The translations under genes and the position numbers were made by a program. A stretch of DNA of 64,000 bases from assembly GCF_014066305.1 (NCBI RefSeq), contig NW_023501080.1, positions 1 through 64,000 of the forward strand, given 5' to 3'. This document shows positions 45,869-58,800 of this stretch, piece after piece. The stretch comes from Letharia columbiana. Its lineage: Eukaryota; Ascomycota; Lecanoromycetes; Lecanorales; Parmeliaceae. The notes under the pieces were generated by a model. The model saw only the letters and a list, made by a program, of their open reading frames with translations. It was not told the origin of the DNA and did not search any database. The first letter of the stretch is position 1, and each line of letters starts with the position of its first letter.

Positions 45869-46141
45869 TAGGGCTGAGCTTGAAAACCTTGAATTTGTAT
45901 GTGCAGCCAATCATTAATTCGGGTTCGCTACGCTCTTTGGTTAGACCGGCTGAGTCAGCCCGGTAGCCCTCCCGCCTTCCCTCATCAAAAATTTGTATGT
46001 AGAAGTTTTACACTTTGAAGTACTCAGCTTGCGATACATACAGTTACTTCATAATTCCTCAAATTGTAGAGCTCGCTTTGCGCTTTCTAACGCTGTAAAA
46101 ATTATGAAGTTTGGCCTACTATTGGTGGATTAAATGGATAT

Positions 46142-46420
46142 TTAAATATGGTAGTCATGGTAGTCACACCAGACGCGTCCGGGATCGGATAATAATCCTT
46201 CCACCTGTTTGTGTAACCATTCTTCTTCCACCATTCTACCAATTCTATTAATTCCATCAATATGAACACAATCGTCCTCGATACCCCTCGCCCAAAGGTT
46301 ACTCAACGTTTCAGGCACGTACACCCCTTTTGCCCGCCTCTTAGAGCCCCTACTGACGCCCTCAGGCCACCCCTCGGCGAATCCGCTACTGCTGGCAATC
46401 GAGGCCGCAAGCGAGCCCAA
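46142..46420 (-). CDS. Unrecognised ORF of the island, copy A
   Basis: A 92-codon minus frame. The first codon in the open frame is not certainly used. Its C-terminal half (DGINRIGRMVEEEWLHKQ, then SDPGRVWCDYHDYHI) is repeated in the frame at 46678-46860, where the Trp after EEE is a stop. No known domain; charged and probably soluble. It may belong to a mobile element. Low confidence that it is expressed. Confidence 0.3.
   Translation of the reverse strand: MGSLAASIASSSGFAEGWPEGVSRGSKRRAKGVYVPETLSNLWARGIEDDCVHIDGINRIGRMVEEEWLHKQVEGLLSDPGRVWCDYHDYHI
46168..46268. repeat. Direct repeat unit, copy A (partner at 46629-46729)
   Basis: This starts ACCAGACGCGTCCGGGATCG and ends near ATGAACAC. It differs from the partner mostly by CA/TA and TG/TA changes. 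Confidence 0.85.
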
Positions 46421-46628
46421 CAGCTACCTACTAGGTACTGCTTATAAACGCGTTAGAAGGCCCTCTAAAGAGCCCGAACGGATACGTCCTCCCCTACATA
46501 CTCTTCTCAAGCCAGCGGTAATACCTTTTAACCCAGCGATGCTACCTTCCAAGACGCGTCTTCCTCCCCTACCTTTTGTTAGATCCTGAACATCGTTAAG
46601 AAGAAGCTCCTGAAAATATGATAATCAT

Positions 46629-46729
46629 ACCAGACGCGTCCGGGATCGGATAATAATCCTTCCACCTATTTGTGTAACTATTCTTCTTCCACCATTCTAC
46701 CAATTCTACTAATTCCACCAATATGAACA
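46629..46729. repeat. Direct repeat unit, copy B (partner at 46168-46268)
   Basis: This copy starts ACCAGACGCGTCCGGGATCG. Compared with copy A it has CACCTATTTGTG for CACCTGTTTGTG and AACTATT for AACCATT, the second of which makes the stop codon in the minus-strand frame. Confidence 0.85.
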
Positions 46730-46889
46730 TATTTACCCTCGGTACCCTCGCACTCAATTGAATAAGAGGAGGATCTACAATAGGCGAATGCGGAGAACAC
46801 TGCGGAGAACATTGCGGAGATAGTCATCAGCAGCAGTGACATAACAGGCCTACTCTCCACGGTCTTACATCAATCCACTCAGCCAGTGC

Positions 46890-48090
46890 AAGAGAAGTCA
46901 ATACAGTAGGCGAATGCGGAGAACACTGCGGAGAAACCAAGCGGCAACAAGGCCCCCAGCACCAAGAACACGGCTCAGCTCTCCAAGATCCCACGTCATA
47001 TGCTCTCCACGGTTCCACATCAAATCATCACTCAGTAAGCGGAGAACACCACTGCAACTTAGCCTGTTATCCCCACTGCATTAAGGAGTAAGAGGAGGAA
47101 CTACAACAGGCAAATGCGGAGAATACTGCGGAGAAACCAAGCGGCAACAAGGCCACCATCGTCAATAACACGGCTCAGCTCTCCAAGATCCCACGTCATA
47201 TCAATCATTCACTCAGTCAGCTACTCAGCTAGTTACTTAGTCTGATACTCTATAAGAGAAGGAGCAAGAGAAGGAACTACAACAGGCAAATGCGGAGAAC
47301 ACTGCGGAGAAACCAAGCGGCAACAAGGCCCCCAGCACCAAGAACACGGCTCAGCTCTCCAAGATCCCACGTCATATGCTCTCCACGGTTCCACATCAAA
47401 TCATCACTTAGCAAGCGGAGAACACCACTGCAACTTGGCCGTTCCACATCAAATCATCACTCAGCAAGCGGAGAACACCACTGCAACTTAGCCTGTCATC
47501 CCCACTACATTGAGGAGCAAGAGGAGGAACTACAACAGGCAAATGCGGAGAACACTACGGAGAAACCAAGCGACAACAAGGCCACCATCGTCAAGAACAC
47601 GGCTCAGCTCTCCAAGATCCCACATCATATCAATCATCCACTCAGTCAGCCACTCAGCTAGCCACTCAGTCTGATACTCTACAAGAGGAGGAGCAAGAGG
47701 AGGAACTACAACAGGCAAATGCGGAGAACACTGCGGAGAACACTATGAAGAACACTGCGGAGAACACTATAAAGAACACTGCGGAGAAACCAAGCGGCAA
47801 CAAGGCCCCCAGCACCAAGAACACAGCTCAGCTCTCCAAGATCCCACGTCATATGCTCTCCACGGTTCCACATCAAATTATCACTTAGTAAGCGGAGAAC
47901 ACTACTACAACTTAGCCTGTCATCCCCACTATATTAAGGAGTAAGAGGAGGAACTACAGCAGGCGAATGCGGAGAACACTGCGGAGAAACCAAGCGGCAA
48001 CAAGGCCCCCAGCACCAAGAACACGGCTCAGCTCTCCAAGATCCCACGTCATATGCTCTCCACGGTTCCACATCAAATCATCACTCCGGA
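46890..48090. repeat. Tandem array of about 180-250 bp units, two alternating types
   Basis: Six copies of AACCAAGCGGCAACAAGGC (one with GACAAC) occur at about 46935, 47136, 47312, 47561, 47782 and 47985. After it, units continue either as type A (CCCCCAGCACCAAGAACACG... then GCTCTCCACGGTTCCACATC) or type B (CACCATCGTCAA... then CACTCAGTCAGCTACTCAGC). The order is A, B, A, B, A, A. Every unit returns through GGAACTACAACAGGC(A/G)AATGCGGAG. In one plus frame the unit reads ELQQANAENTAEKPSGNKAP, so it may derive from a repetitive coding region. Confidence 0.8.
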
Positions 48091-48535
48091 ACGATGCATA
48101 TTTGGACGAATTGAAACCGTCCGATGTCTACAGCTATTTCATTATTCGAAAAATTTCACTGCGGCAGGAGATATTGTGGGATTCACACCACTAATTGGCA
48201 CGTTGTCTCCATTTCTTTCCGGTATTTCGATACTTCTTGCCATAAGGGCATAACCTTTCTCTTTTTTTGTAGGCAATTATTACACCTTCCTAATTAGGCC
48301 TTAGCTCCGCAATATATGCCTATATACTACATAGATTAAATCAATTTTGTAGTGGTGGAAGTAGGTGAAAAACGCATAGCAAGCGATTAGAGTTCGATTT
48401 GACTTAGGGCTAGGGCTAAAATTCCATTTGACTTAGAAAAATCCAACTCCATTTGACTTAGAAAAATCCAACTCCATGAATTTAATTCATGGGCCTTTAC
48501 TTGTCTTATATAATATAAAAAAATCGTAATCTAAA
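48091..48535. other. Right flank of the island, including a 25-bp tandem duplication
   Basis: After the array the sequence is unique and of normal composition. At 48424-48473 the 25-mer starting CCATTTGACTTAGAAAAATC is present twice without a mismatch. CTTAGGGCTAGGGCT lies at 48403-48417. Composition turns AT-rich again by about 48515. Confidence 0.7.
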
Positions 48536-49345
48536 ATTATAATATCTCTAATTTTATCTATAACTTATACTTTAATAAAGCTTATAAGCTTTAAATAATA
48601 ATAATAATTTCGAATATTCTTAATTTCTCTAAATAATATTAATTAAAGCTAATTAATTCTAAGTATCGAAATAATAAAAACTATTATAAGATAAGATAAT
48701 AATAATTAAACTTTATAAAGCTAGATAATAAGAAAGATAACTAACTCTAATACTTAAAATATAATATTTATAACTATTATCTAGACGAGTTAATATAAGA
48801 TATTTCTAAGCTTATCGCCTTAAAGTAGTTAATTAATACTCTCAAGAAGGATATATATAAATATACTAAAAAATTAATTATTTTTATAAGTTTCTCTATC
48901 GTTAATCTTATTATTAATCTAATATATTTTTCTTCTTTATCTAATTAATCTCGAATAATACTAATAAACTCGTAATAATTTAAATAAAAATATTCGAACT
49001 ATAAAACTCTCTAGTATTTCTTAATAATTTCTCTTAAGAATTATAATAATATAATAGTATAATCTTTCGAGAATAATAACGAATCTCGCTTTCTAGTTTT
49101 TATTAAACGCTTTATAAATATAAATATAATCTTAATAAGATTCTTTCGCTCTATAAATCTAGATATCGACTAAGAGAAATAATAGAATATTTAAATAGAT
49201 AATAGAATAATACGACTATTATAGAAAAATAAAAAGATTTATAATTATTATTTAATATTAAATAACTTAAAGAGTCTTAATAATAAGATATTAAATCGAA
49301 ATATATAAAGAGAGATAATTCGATCTTAAATATATAATAATATTA
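48536..49345. mobile_element. RIP-degraded element, copy 1, right part
   Basis: This aligns with 52064-52870 at an offset of about 3528 bp (for example TTATACTTTAATAAAGCTTA at 48565 and 52093; AAAGAGTCTTAATAATAAGA near 49271 and 52797). Together with the left part it reconstitutes the same element as copy 2. Confidence 0.7.
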
Positions 49346-49984
49346 GAAATAAGAATAATAGTATTAGAAATATAGATAACGCGAATATATAGATAGCTTA
49401 GATATCGCTTATTCGATTTCGATACTATTATTATATTTAATATTTAAATTAAATAAGCGATATATTTAAATTAATTAATAATAATAATAAATTTAATATC
49501 TAATTTTTATTAAATAACTATAATTCTTTTAATTATAATTCTTAATTATTAATATAATCTCTAATCTAACTTCTAGATAGTATAAATTATAATTAAATAT
49601 TCGAGTTAAATAGACGATTTAAATAGTTAATAAACTATCGAATTAAAGTCGAATAATTAATTATCGTATTAGTTATTAGCGCCTATAATATCGTATTCTA
49701 CTATTTTCCTTTTATAATTTATTATTTAATATTTACTTCGTAAACTTTATACTATAGACGATATTTAATAAAACCTCTATCGAAGCTATTCTTAATTTTA
49801 ATATCGAGTTTTATCTAATATAAATCTTTTATCTTAACTTTTAAGACTAGCTTTCGATCTAAATAGATTATTAATAATATATTATATTCTTCTTTTAAAC
49901 TCTATTTACTACTAAAGTAAATTATTAAATAGATTTCTATTTATAAAGAAAGTTAAGTTATTTATTAAAGTATTCTAACTCTAA

Positions 49985-52870
49985 TCTTAATCCTTAATAT
50001 TCTTCTTTTTTATATCTTTTTTTTACTATACTTTATATAAGACGATTCTTAGAAAATCTCGAAATTCTTAATCTCTTTTAGACTTACTAATATCTCGCTT
50101 TAATCTAAATCTATTAAAACTTTACTTTCTTTCTATTTTATTATCGCTTTATCTTCGATCTTATTATTTAATTTATTTAATATTTATAAAGAGAATAAAA
50201 AAAATTCTCGATTTATTAGTATTAGCTCGAACGAGAGTAATTCTTAATTATAAATTCGTCGTTATTTTTTATAAAAGAAGTTCGTTAATAATTTAATAGA
50301 TAACGTTATTATACTTAAAACTTATAAGAATAATAATATACTTTTATTATAAGAGAGAAGGCGTTTAATAATAGAAGATATTATATTAATAAAGCTCTTA
50401 ATTAAATAAGATTATATTTTTCGATTAACTAACTCTTATAATATTAAAATTAATAAGATTATAAATTAAAGAAAGATATAGAATAATATAAAGGCCGGCG
50501 ATAAAGACTTAATATTAGAGTATATATTCGAGTATTATTAATTATCTACTTTTTATATTAATTAATTTAATAGAAAAATTGAGCTCGATAAGAAAGAGAG
50601 ATTATAGTAATTAAATTAGACTTAAAAAATTATAAAATAAATTTTATAATTTAATTATAATAATAGAAGTATTAAAAATACTTATATCTTTAGAGACTTA
50701 GAATATATCTTAAGTTTATAAAAAATCTTGATATCTATTATTTTAAAAATTTATTAGCTATATAATTTAATATAAAGATATCTTTAGATAAATCTTTATA
50801 ATAAAGTAATTAATATAGATAAATCTAACTTCGATAAGATAAATATATCTAATTCTTTTATTTAATTCGCTAATATAAATATTTCTTTAAACTCTAATAT
50901 TATTAATAAGTTCGATATTTAAGTAATAACTTACTTTATAATTTAATATTCTTAAAGAGTATTAAGATATTACTATTATCGAAATCTTTAAGAAGTCTTT
51001 CTTCGCGAGTAAATATCTCATATCGAGATTTATTTAAAAGAATTAATAGTTTTAATACCCTTCTATAAATATACTTAATATTATATATCTATATAAAAAT
51101 AAAGCTAATTATATAGCTCGAATAATATTTAAATTAAAATTCTTCTTAATAATCGTTTTAATTAAAATTTTCGCGAACTAGCTTATTAAAATTATTAAGC
51201 TAATAAATCTCGAAGATTATAATATAATATAACTTCGCGTCTTTTATATATATAAATTAATTTAATATCGTAATATTAGCTCGAAGCCTTTAATCTCTAC
51301 GAATATTAAATTATTTAGATATATAATTAACGATAAAGCTTAATCTAGATAAGAGAGATTCTTAATTTTAATAACGCTTAAGTTTTATAAGAATTATATC
51401 TAAGTTAAAATAAAGGACTTATTTATATATAACTTCGCTATTAAATAAATTTACGTCGACGAGTATTATAATATAAAGTTGAATATCTTCTTAATATCTA
51501 TATTAATTATCGTCTATAAAATAGAGTAATCTAAAATTATTATCGAAGATTCTACTTATACGTAAAATCTAAATAAAAAAAATAAGTATATTATAATAGA
51601 ATAGCGAAGAAATTTAAGTATTATCTATTATTTATTTATAAATATTTAGTTATATTATAGATTATATTCTTTATTAATATAGCGATAATAATTCTATTAA
51701 TTAAGTAATTATAATAAAAGATAAATATCATTTTATCTAAAATAATAGAGAAGAAATATTATAATATTAAAAAGTATATAGAGAATATAAAGTCTCGCCT
51801 ACGCGCTTTATCGAATAAGAAATTAAAAAGAAATATCGACGAAATATAGATAATTCTAGATAAACTAATAATTAAATGAATAGTAAAATCGAGAATTATC
51901 GATAATAATGCTTTACTCGTAAAGCTTTTATCTTATAAAATAAGAAAGATTATCTATCTATTAAGCGACGATTAGAGAAAAATTCTTTAAGATATTAATT
52001 AAACTATTTAAGATTAAATTAAAGTCGAGTATTTTATATAATATAATAAGATCTAGAGCTAAAGATATAATTTATTTAAATTTATATATAAGTTATACTT
52101 TAATAAAGCTTATAAACTATATATCGTAATTATTATTTTTAATATTCTCGAATTCTCTAAGATATATTAATTAAAGCTAATCGATATTAAGTATTATAAT
52201 AATAAGAATTATTATAAGCTTAAATAATAGCGATTAGTCTTCTAAGCTAGATAATATAAAGAAGAATTAATTATAATATTCGTAAGATAGTATATATAAT
52301 TACTATCTATACGACTTAATAAAAAATACTTTTAAGTTTATTATATTAAAATAGCTAATTAATACTCTTAATAAAGATATCTATAAATATTCTAAAAAGC
52401 TAATAATATTTATAAGTTCCTTTATAATTAATCTAATTATCGCTCTAATATAATCTTCTTCTCTACTTTATTAATCTCGAATAATATTAATAGACTCGTA
52501 GTAGTTTAAGTAAGAGTATTTAAATAACGAAATTCTCTAATACTCTTTAATTATTTAACTTAAAAATCGCGATAATCTAATAATACGATCTTTTAAGAAT
52601 AACGATAAATCCCGCTTTTTTATTTTAATTAAGCGTTCTATAGATATAGATATAACGCTAATAAGAGTCTTTCGCTCTATTAATCTAGATACTAATTAGA
52701 AGAAATAATAAGATATTTAAATAGATAAGAGAGTAATACGACTATTATAGGAAAATAAAAAGATATATAACTATTATTTAATATTAAATAATTTAAAGAG
52801 TCTTAATAATAAGATTTTAAATAGAAATATACGAAGAGAGATAATTCGTTCTTAAATATATAATAATACT
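49985..52870. mobile_element. RIP-degraded element, copy 2 (uninterrupted)
   Basis: This is the intact-length counterpart of copy 1, in the same orientation. It is heavily AT-rich with no open frames, so the protein content and class are not readable. Being uninterrupted, it shows where the island entered copy 1: near AATAAGATCTAGAGCTAAAG at 52045-52064. Confidence 0.75.
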
Positions 52871-55800
52871 ATATTATCTTTTTAGATACGCTATTTATAA
52901 GTATACTCGATTATTTTAAAGCTTCTATACTATTTTAATATATAATTATAATTTAATATTAGATAACTTATAAGATTTAAATAAAAAGATTTTAAATAAG
53001 AAGATTAAATAAAAGATATTTAACTCGAGAGTTAATATTTATAATAGATATAAGAATAACGATATAAGTAAAGAAGTAAAAGATAAGATAGTTTAGATAT
53101 ATAATAGATAGAGAAATTAAGAGAGATATATATTATTCTTAAATAGATATTTTAAATATCTAAATAATATATAGTATAATTCGACTTTATATTATATTAT
53201 TTAATTTCGATTATCTAACTTAATTGTTAACTAATTCTCTAAATAGATAGAATAAATAATATAATAGAGTTTATTAAATAGAGGTTAACTCGTAAGATCT
53301 ATTTCTAAATTAGAATCTCTATTAATTCTATAATATTCTTTCTAATATATCTTCCTCTAGAATTATTCTACTTCTTTTAAAATTCTATAATTTAATTAAT
53401 TTTAGATATAAAATATAAATCTTTATAAGTTAGCGTCGCGTTATCTTTATCTACTCTATCTAAATTATTCTATATTAATATTAATTTAAGAACTTAGATA
53501 ATATTAATTATTTTATATAACTTAATAATAGAAGAGTCTAGCTATAAAAAGATTCGCTTCTTTTTAAAGTAAGAGATAAGAAAGAGATATCTAATTAAGA
53601 GCGCGCTTAATATTTCTTATAATTAAATAAAGCTCGACGAGATCTTTAAATAATTAAAGAACGCCTTCTTAAAAGTCTTTACGCCTAGTATTCTAAGAAA
53701 ATAATTAAATAATTACGAATTAGATATAGCTATAAAAATTAATTATATATATATATAGACTTATAAATATAAGCGGTTAAATAAATAATCTATCTCTATT
53801 AATAATATCGACTTTATATTATAATTATATATCTTTAATCGAGCTAGTTTTTATATATATTTAAGAAGAACTATAATTAATACGCTAATATCGCCCTTTA
53901 ATATTATTAAAATCTAGATATTAATTCGCGTTATAATAAATAATATCGATTTTGATATATTTATAAATATATTAAAAGAAGATAAAGTATATAACGCTAT
54001 AATAGATTAAATTATATATCGTATTAATAATAAAGATATTAAGATTAATTATTTTCGAAAGTTTAAGATAATCGTATTATCGATATATAAGCGAGATTAA
54101 AATTCTATATTTTTTATAGTTGAAGAATATTAGATAAGTAAATATTTATTTTCTATATATATCTACTATTACTAATACGCGAAGAGATTATTTATCTTAA
54201 GAAAAGAAAAAGGTAATAAAGATATTAAGAGAAATACGTAAAGCGATATAATAGCTCGAGTCGATTATTCTCGCTATTGACGAAAGGATTCGAAGTCGTA
54301 ATATATATATATATAAGAAATAATTAGATATTTATACTATAATTATTATATTCTCTAGAGCTTAATTAATTTCGAGAAATTCTATAATATAAAGAGTCTA
54401 TCTTATTAAAATAATCTATAATCTTTACTTTCTCTAAATATCTTCTTACGCTTTATATAATATAAGATCTTCATCTCTAATATAGCTAGTATCTTATATT
54501 ATTTAATAGCGTTAAACTTAAATAACTTTTAGAAAATTCGCTAATATAAGTTTTCTTTATAAACTATATCTTAATAGGCTTCGATTAAAAAAAATATATA
54601 ATCTTTATTAAATAGAGAGAGATAATATAAAAGACGCTAAAGCTAATATTTAATCTCTATATTTTATCGATAAAGGTTATAAAAAAACGATATTAACTAT
54701 AATAGAAATATACTATTATATATAAAATAGCTTCGAGTTACTAAAAAAGATTATACGTTATCTTTAATAATTATAAAGTTTACGATAGTATCGTTATTAA
54801 TAATTACGTAAATTATAGCTTTATATATAACGCTATCTAGAAAATAAAATATATTATTAATATATCGAAGTAATCGTTATCGATAAGTATTTATATTAAA
54901 AGATTTATAATTATATATATTAAAATAGATATTATTTATAGAAAAATACTTAAGAATAGAAAAGTAAATAAAGAAGTATAATTAGAGTAATAATATTTAA
55001 TAATAAATAATAATTAACTTAGCGTTAATTATTAATAAAAAATTTATTTAATTCGAATAGAGATTATTAGCGAAAACGTTATCTAGTTCGAATAGAATAT
55101 CTAAGTTAAATAGATAATCGAATTTAAATAGAGATTTAACGCGCTTTAATTTAAATAAGTTAAAAACGCGCTAATTAATAGCCCCCCTTTTCAAGTTAAT
55201 AACTTTTCTTTACTCTTTCATTTTTCCATCTATTTAAATATATTTACTTTTATATTTTACTTATTATTATCTTTAACGTTTAATATCGATTTTATTCTAA
55301 TTTTTAATAACGATAAAAGATTTATAATACTTTATATTCTATTAAGTAAGTCTACTACGTACTGGCCGAAAAGATATAATATATTTTATAAGATATTCCA
55401 TATCAAGTAATATTATACCGTACCCGAGTATGATATAGATAGAGTCGGATACTATTTCATTTTTCTGATATGGATTCGAGATCTTAGCGAGATATTTTAC
55501 GATATGATATATTTATAATATTATACCATGAAATAATATATATATAAGATATCTCGATTAGAATTTTTATATTTATAGAATAATCCGACTAAGATATATA
55601 GAATATATTTATTTTTCTTTATTAAGAGAGAGGGAATATAAAGAGTAATTTAATATAGCTATTTATCTTCTTATTAATAGTAATAATTAGAATAATAATT
55701 AAAACTATAAGCGTCTCTATTCTTCTTCTTAAAATTATAATATAAAAGAATATTCTAAATTTTAAATCTTTAAATATTATAAGAATAAAATTCTATAATT

Positions 55801-58800
55801 ATCTCTATTTATATATTTATCTTAACGCGTTAAATAAGCTTAATAAACTTTATATTTATTCTTCTCTTAAATTCTTCGCTACTCTTCTATTCTACTCTAT
55901 TATAATTCTTTTAAATACTCTAAATCTATCTTTATCTAATTAAACTTATTAACTATTTATAAATAAATTCGCTTCTCGAGTTATCTTAGATCTCTTCGTC
56001 GAGATTAGATCTATTATTATTAATTCTCTCTAATTATAAACTTATCGATTACTTCTCTATATATTATAATATATTAGCGATATATCTTAATAAACTTATA
56101 AATATTAGATTTATCGAAGTACTTTTTATAAACTTATTATCTTTATTAATATAATTATTATAAATATTAACTAAGTTTTTATATAAAGTACTATTAGCTC
56201 TTTTAGTCTAATTCGATATATTAAGATTTTCTTTAAGATTAAGTCTAGTCTATTTAAGCTTATTTTCTTAATACTTTATATAAAGAATTATTATTAAAAT
56301 ACGAAATATCGCTAGTAAATAATACTTTTAAATATTATAATACCTTTTAGTTATTAAGAAATATTACTTATATATAATAGCCTTCACGAGAGAATAAAGA
56401 ATATTATAAGTTATTCGAGTAACTATAATATATTTAAGCTTTAATTTCTTTTATTACTCTAAAATTAAAAGGTTTATTAGATTATTAAAAGAAGCTTTAT
56501 AAAGATTAGAAGTAAGATTATAACTAGAATAATAATTAGAAAACTTATCATTTCTTCTATATTACTAAAGTTAATTATATTTATTCTTATTATCTAAATT
56601 CTTAATCTTAAATTTTATTATTTAATTAAGTATATTTTTATTTAACTAATTTATTCGCTTAGCTCTTTATAATTAACTACTTATATTAATATTTTAATAA
56701 TTTTAAAGTATCCTTTTAAGCGCTTTCTAATAAATCTCTACTTATAACTTCTTTTTAATATTAATCTTTTAATTTAATTTCTTTAATTTTATATTATTAT
56801 AATTTAGATATAGAAATATAACTTATTTATATAAATAATTTAAATCTAATTAAGTTCGATTATAATAGATAACTAATTTCTCGCGAGTTATCTTAAAAGC
56901 TTTAAAAAGTTCTTTTTTCTAAGAAATCCTCTTTCTTCTTAATTTTCCGAGTTTTTTATCTATATAATTAAATAGATAATTATAGATATTAAAGACGTAG
57001 TAAATTATAGCCTTTTTTCTCTATTTATTAACTTTATAAATTTATAAAAAGATCTAATAAGCTAAATTAAATATTAAATTTATTAGAAATTAATTAAAAA
57101 TTATTTAGATATCTAGATTATAGTTTTTATCTATAATTATTTTTTATTACTTAATCTTAAATAGATAGTTAATTTATTTTTTAAGAAGTATATAATATTA
57201 ATATAAAGAAGTAGAGTATAGATTAATATCTAATAAATTAAATCTTAGCGAGTTTTAATATTCTAAAAGAGCTTAAAAGGATATTTCTAATAATATTTTT
57301 TTTTTTTAGAAGATTAATATTTATTTAATATTAAAATATTTTTATCTTAAAGTTATTTAGCTTATAATATAAAAAAGATCTCTTTATACTAGTCGCTAAT
57401 ATTAATATATATAATAATTTTTTAAATTTTAATATAATTAATAATATAATAATTAGAATAATAATAAGAAATATTATATTTTTACTAGAGTTATCGATAG
57501 GTTAACTATACTTATTTAAACTTAATTCTTATCTTCTTTATTATCTTAGCTTCTCTAGAATTTCTTATTTATTAAAATAACTCTAATATTATCTAGAAGT
57601 TCTTTTAAGGCTAATTAAATAATATATATTATATAAAGAATATATTATAAATAATTTAAAAATTTAAATTCTCTAATATTAAGCGGGTTTTCTATTATAG
57701 AAATAAAAAAGATAAATAATTAAATCTTCAAAGAGTATATTATTATTACTAACGTTATTAGTTATAAATTTAAATATATAATTTTAAATCTTATATTCTA
57801 TAAGAATTAAATTAATAATACTTATAAGTTTCTAGCTAGTATATTTATCTTCGATATACTTAAAGCCTATAAAAATCTTATATTATTATTAATTAATATT
57901 AATAAAAAAGGCTAGAATTATTATAAATAATTAATAATTATAAAATAACTAATAATTTAGAGTTAGAGAGACTTTAATATTATTAACTAATAAATTCTTT
58001 AATAATTCTATCTCTAGCTCTATAGCTTTTCTTATTAATCGATTCTTTATAATAAATATTAACTTTAATTATATATTAGAGTTAAGATAGCGTAAGAGTT
58101 ATAGTATCTTAGAATTATTAGTAATTATAAATAAAATACTAATATTTATAATTTAGCGACGAAATTATTTCGAGAAGTCTTTATATATAAACTTTTAATT
58201 TTCTAATATTATAAGAGAATTTTAATATTATCTTTTCTAGAGTAAATAGTAAACTAGATATTTTATTTATCGTTTTATTTATTAATAATTTATATCGTCT
58301 AGCTTAGAAATATATTTAATTTTTATAATTATTAATTAGATTTATTTATTATAAATTACTTAAATTAGATTTCTTAATATATTTCTTAAACTTAATATAT
58401 ACTATTATATCGCTTATTTCGTAATCTATAAATAAATAAATTAAAATCTTATTATAGTAATAATAAATAATATATAGCTTCTCGAAATCGATAAGCGTAT
58501 ATTCGTTAAATTATATTTACTTCTAGAATTTTCTAATTTCTAAGTCTTAATAAATAGGCTAATAATCGCTACTAGATTTAAACTAATTCTATATAATTTA
58601 TACTATCTTTATTTACTACTATATTTATTATTTTTTATTATTAATATTAAAAAGAAAGTAAGATTTATTACTATCTTTATATCGAAATATACTTATTAAT
58701 ATCTTATACTAAGTATCGTCGATTAAGAAAGCTAAATTTATACTAAATAAAAATCTAATTAATATTATAAAATTAAGACGTTTAAAGAGAAATTGAAAGA

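Larger units (their letters stand above)
45869..48417. mobile_element. Normal-composition insertion inside the RIP-degraded element
   Basis: The island sits where copy 1 and copy 2 of the surrounding element lose alignment (copy 1 offset changes from about 6190 to 3528, i.e. about 2.66 kb extra). TAGGGCT occurs at both edges (45869-45875 and 48411-48417) and could be a target duplication. Inside are two copies of a 100-bp unit and a long tandem array. I see no transposase and no clear inverted termini, so the element type is unknown. It must have entered after most of the RIP, or escaped it. Confidence 0.6.

Noticed and set aside
46890..48090. Possible CRISPR-like array
   Set aside because: Units are long, variable and directly adjacent with no short repeat and unique spacer pattern, and the organism is a eukaryote.
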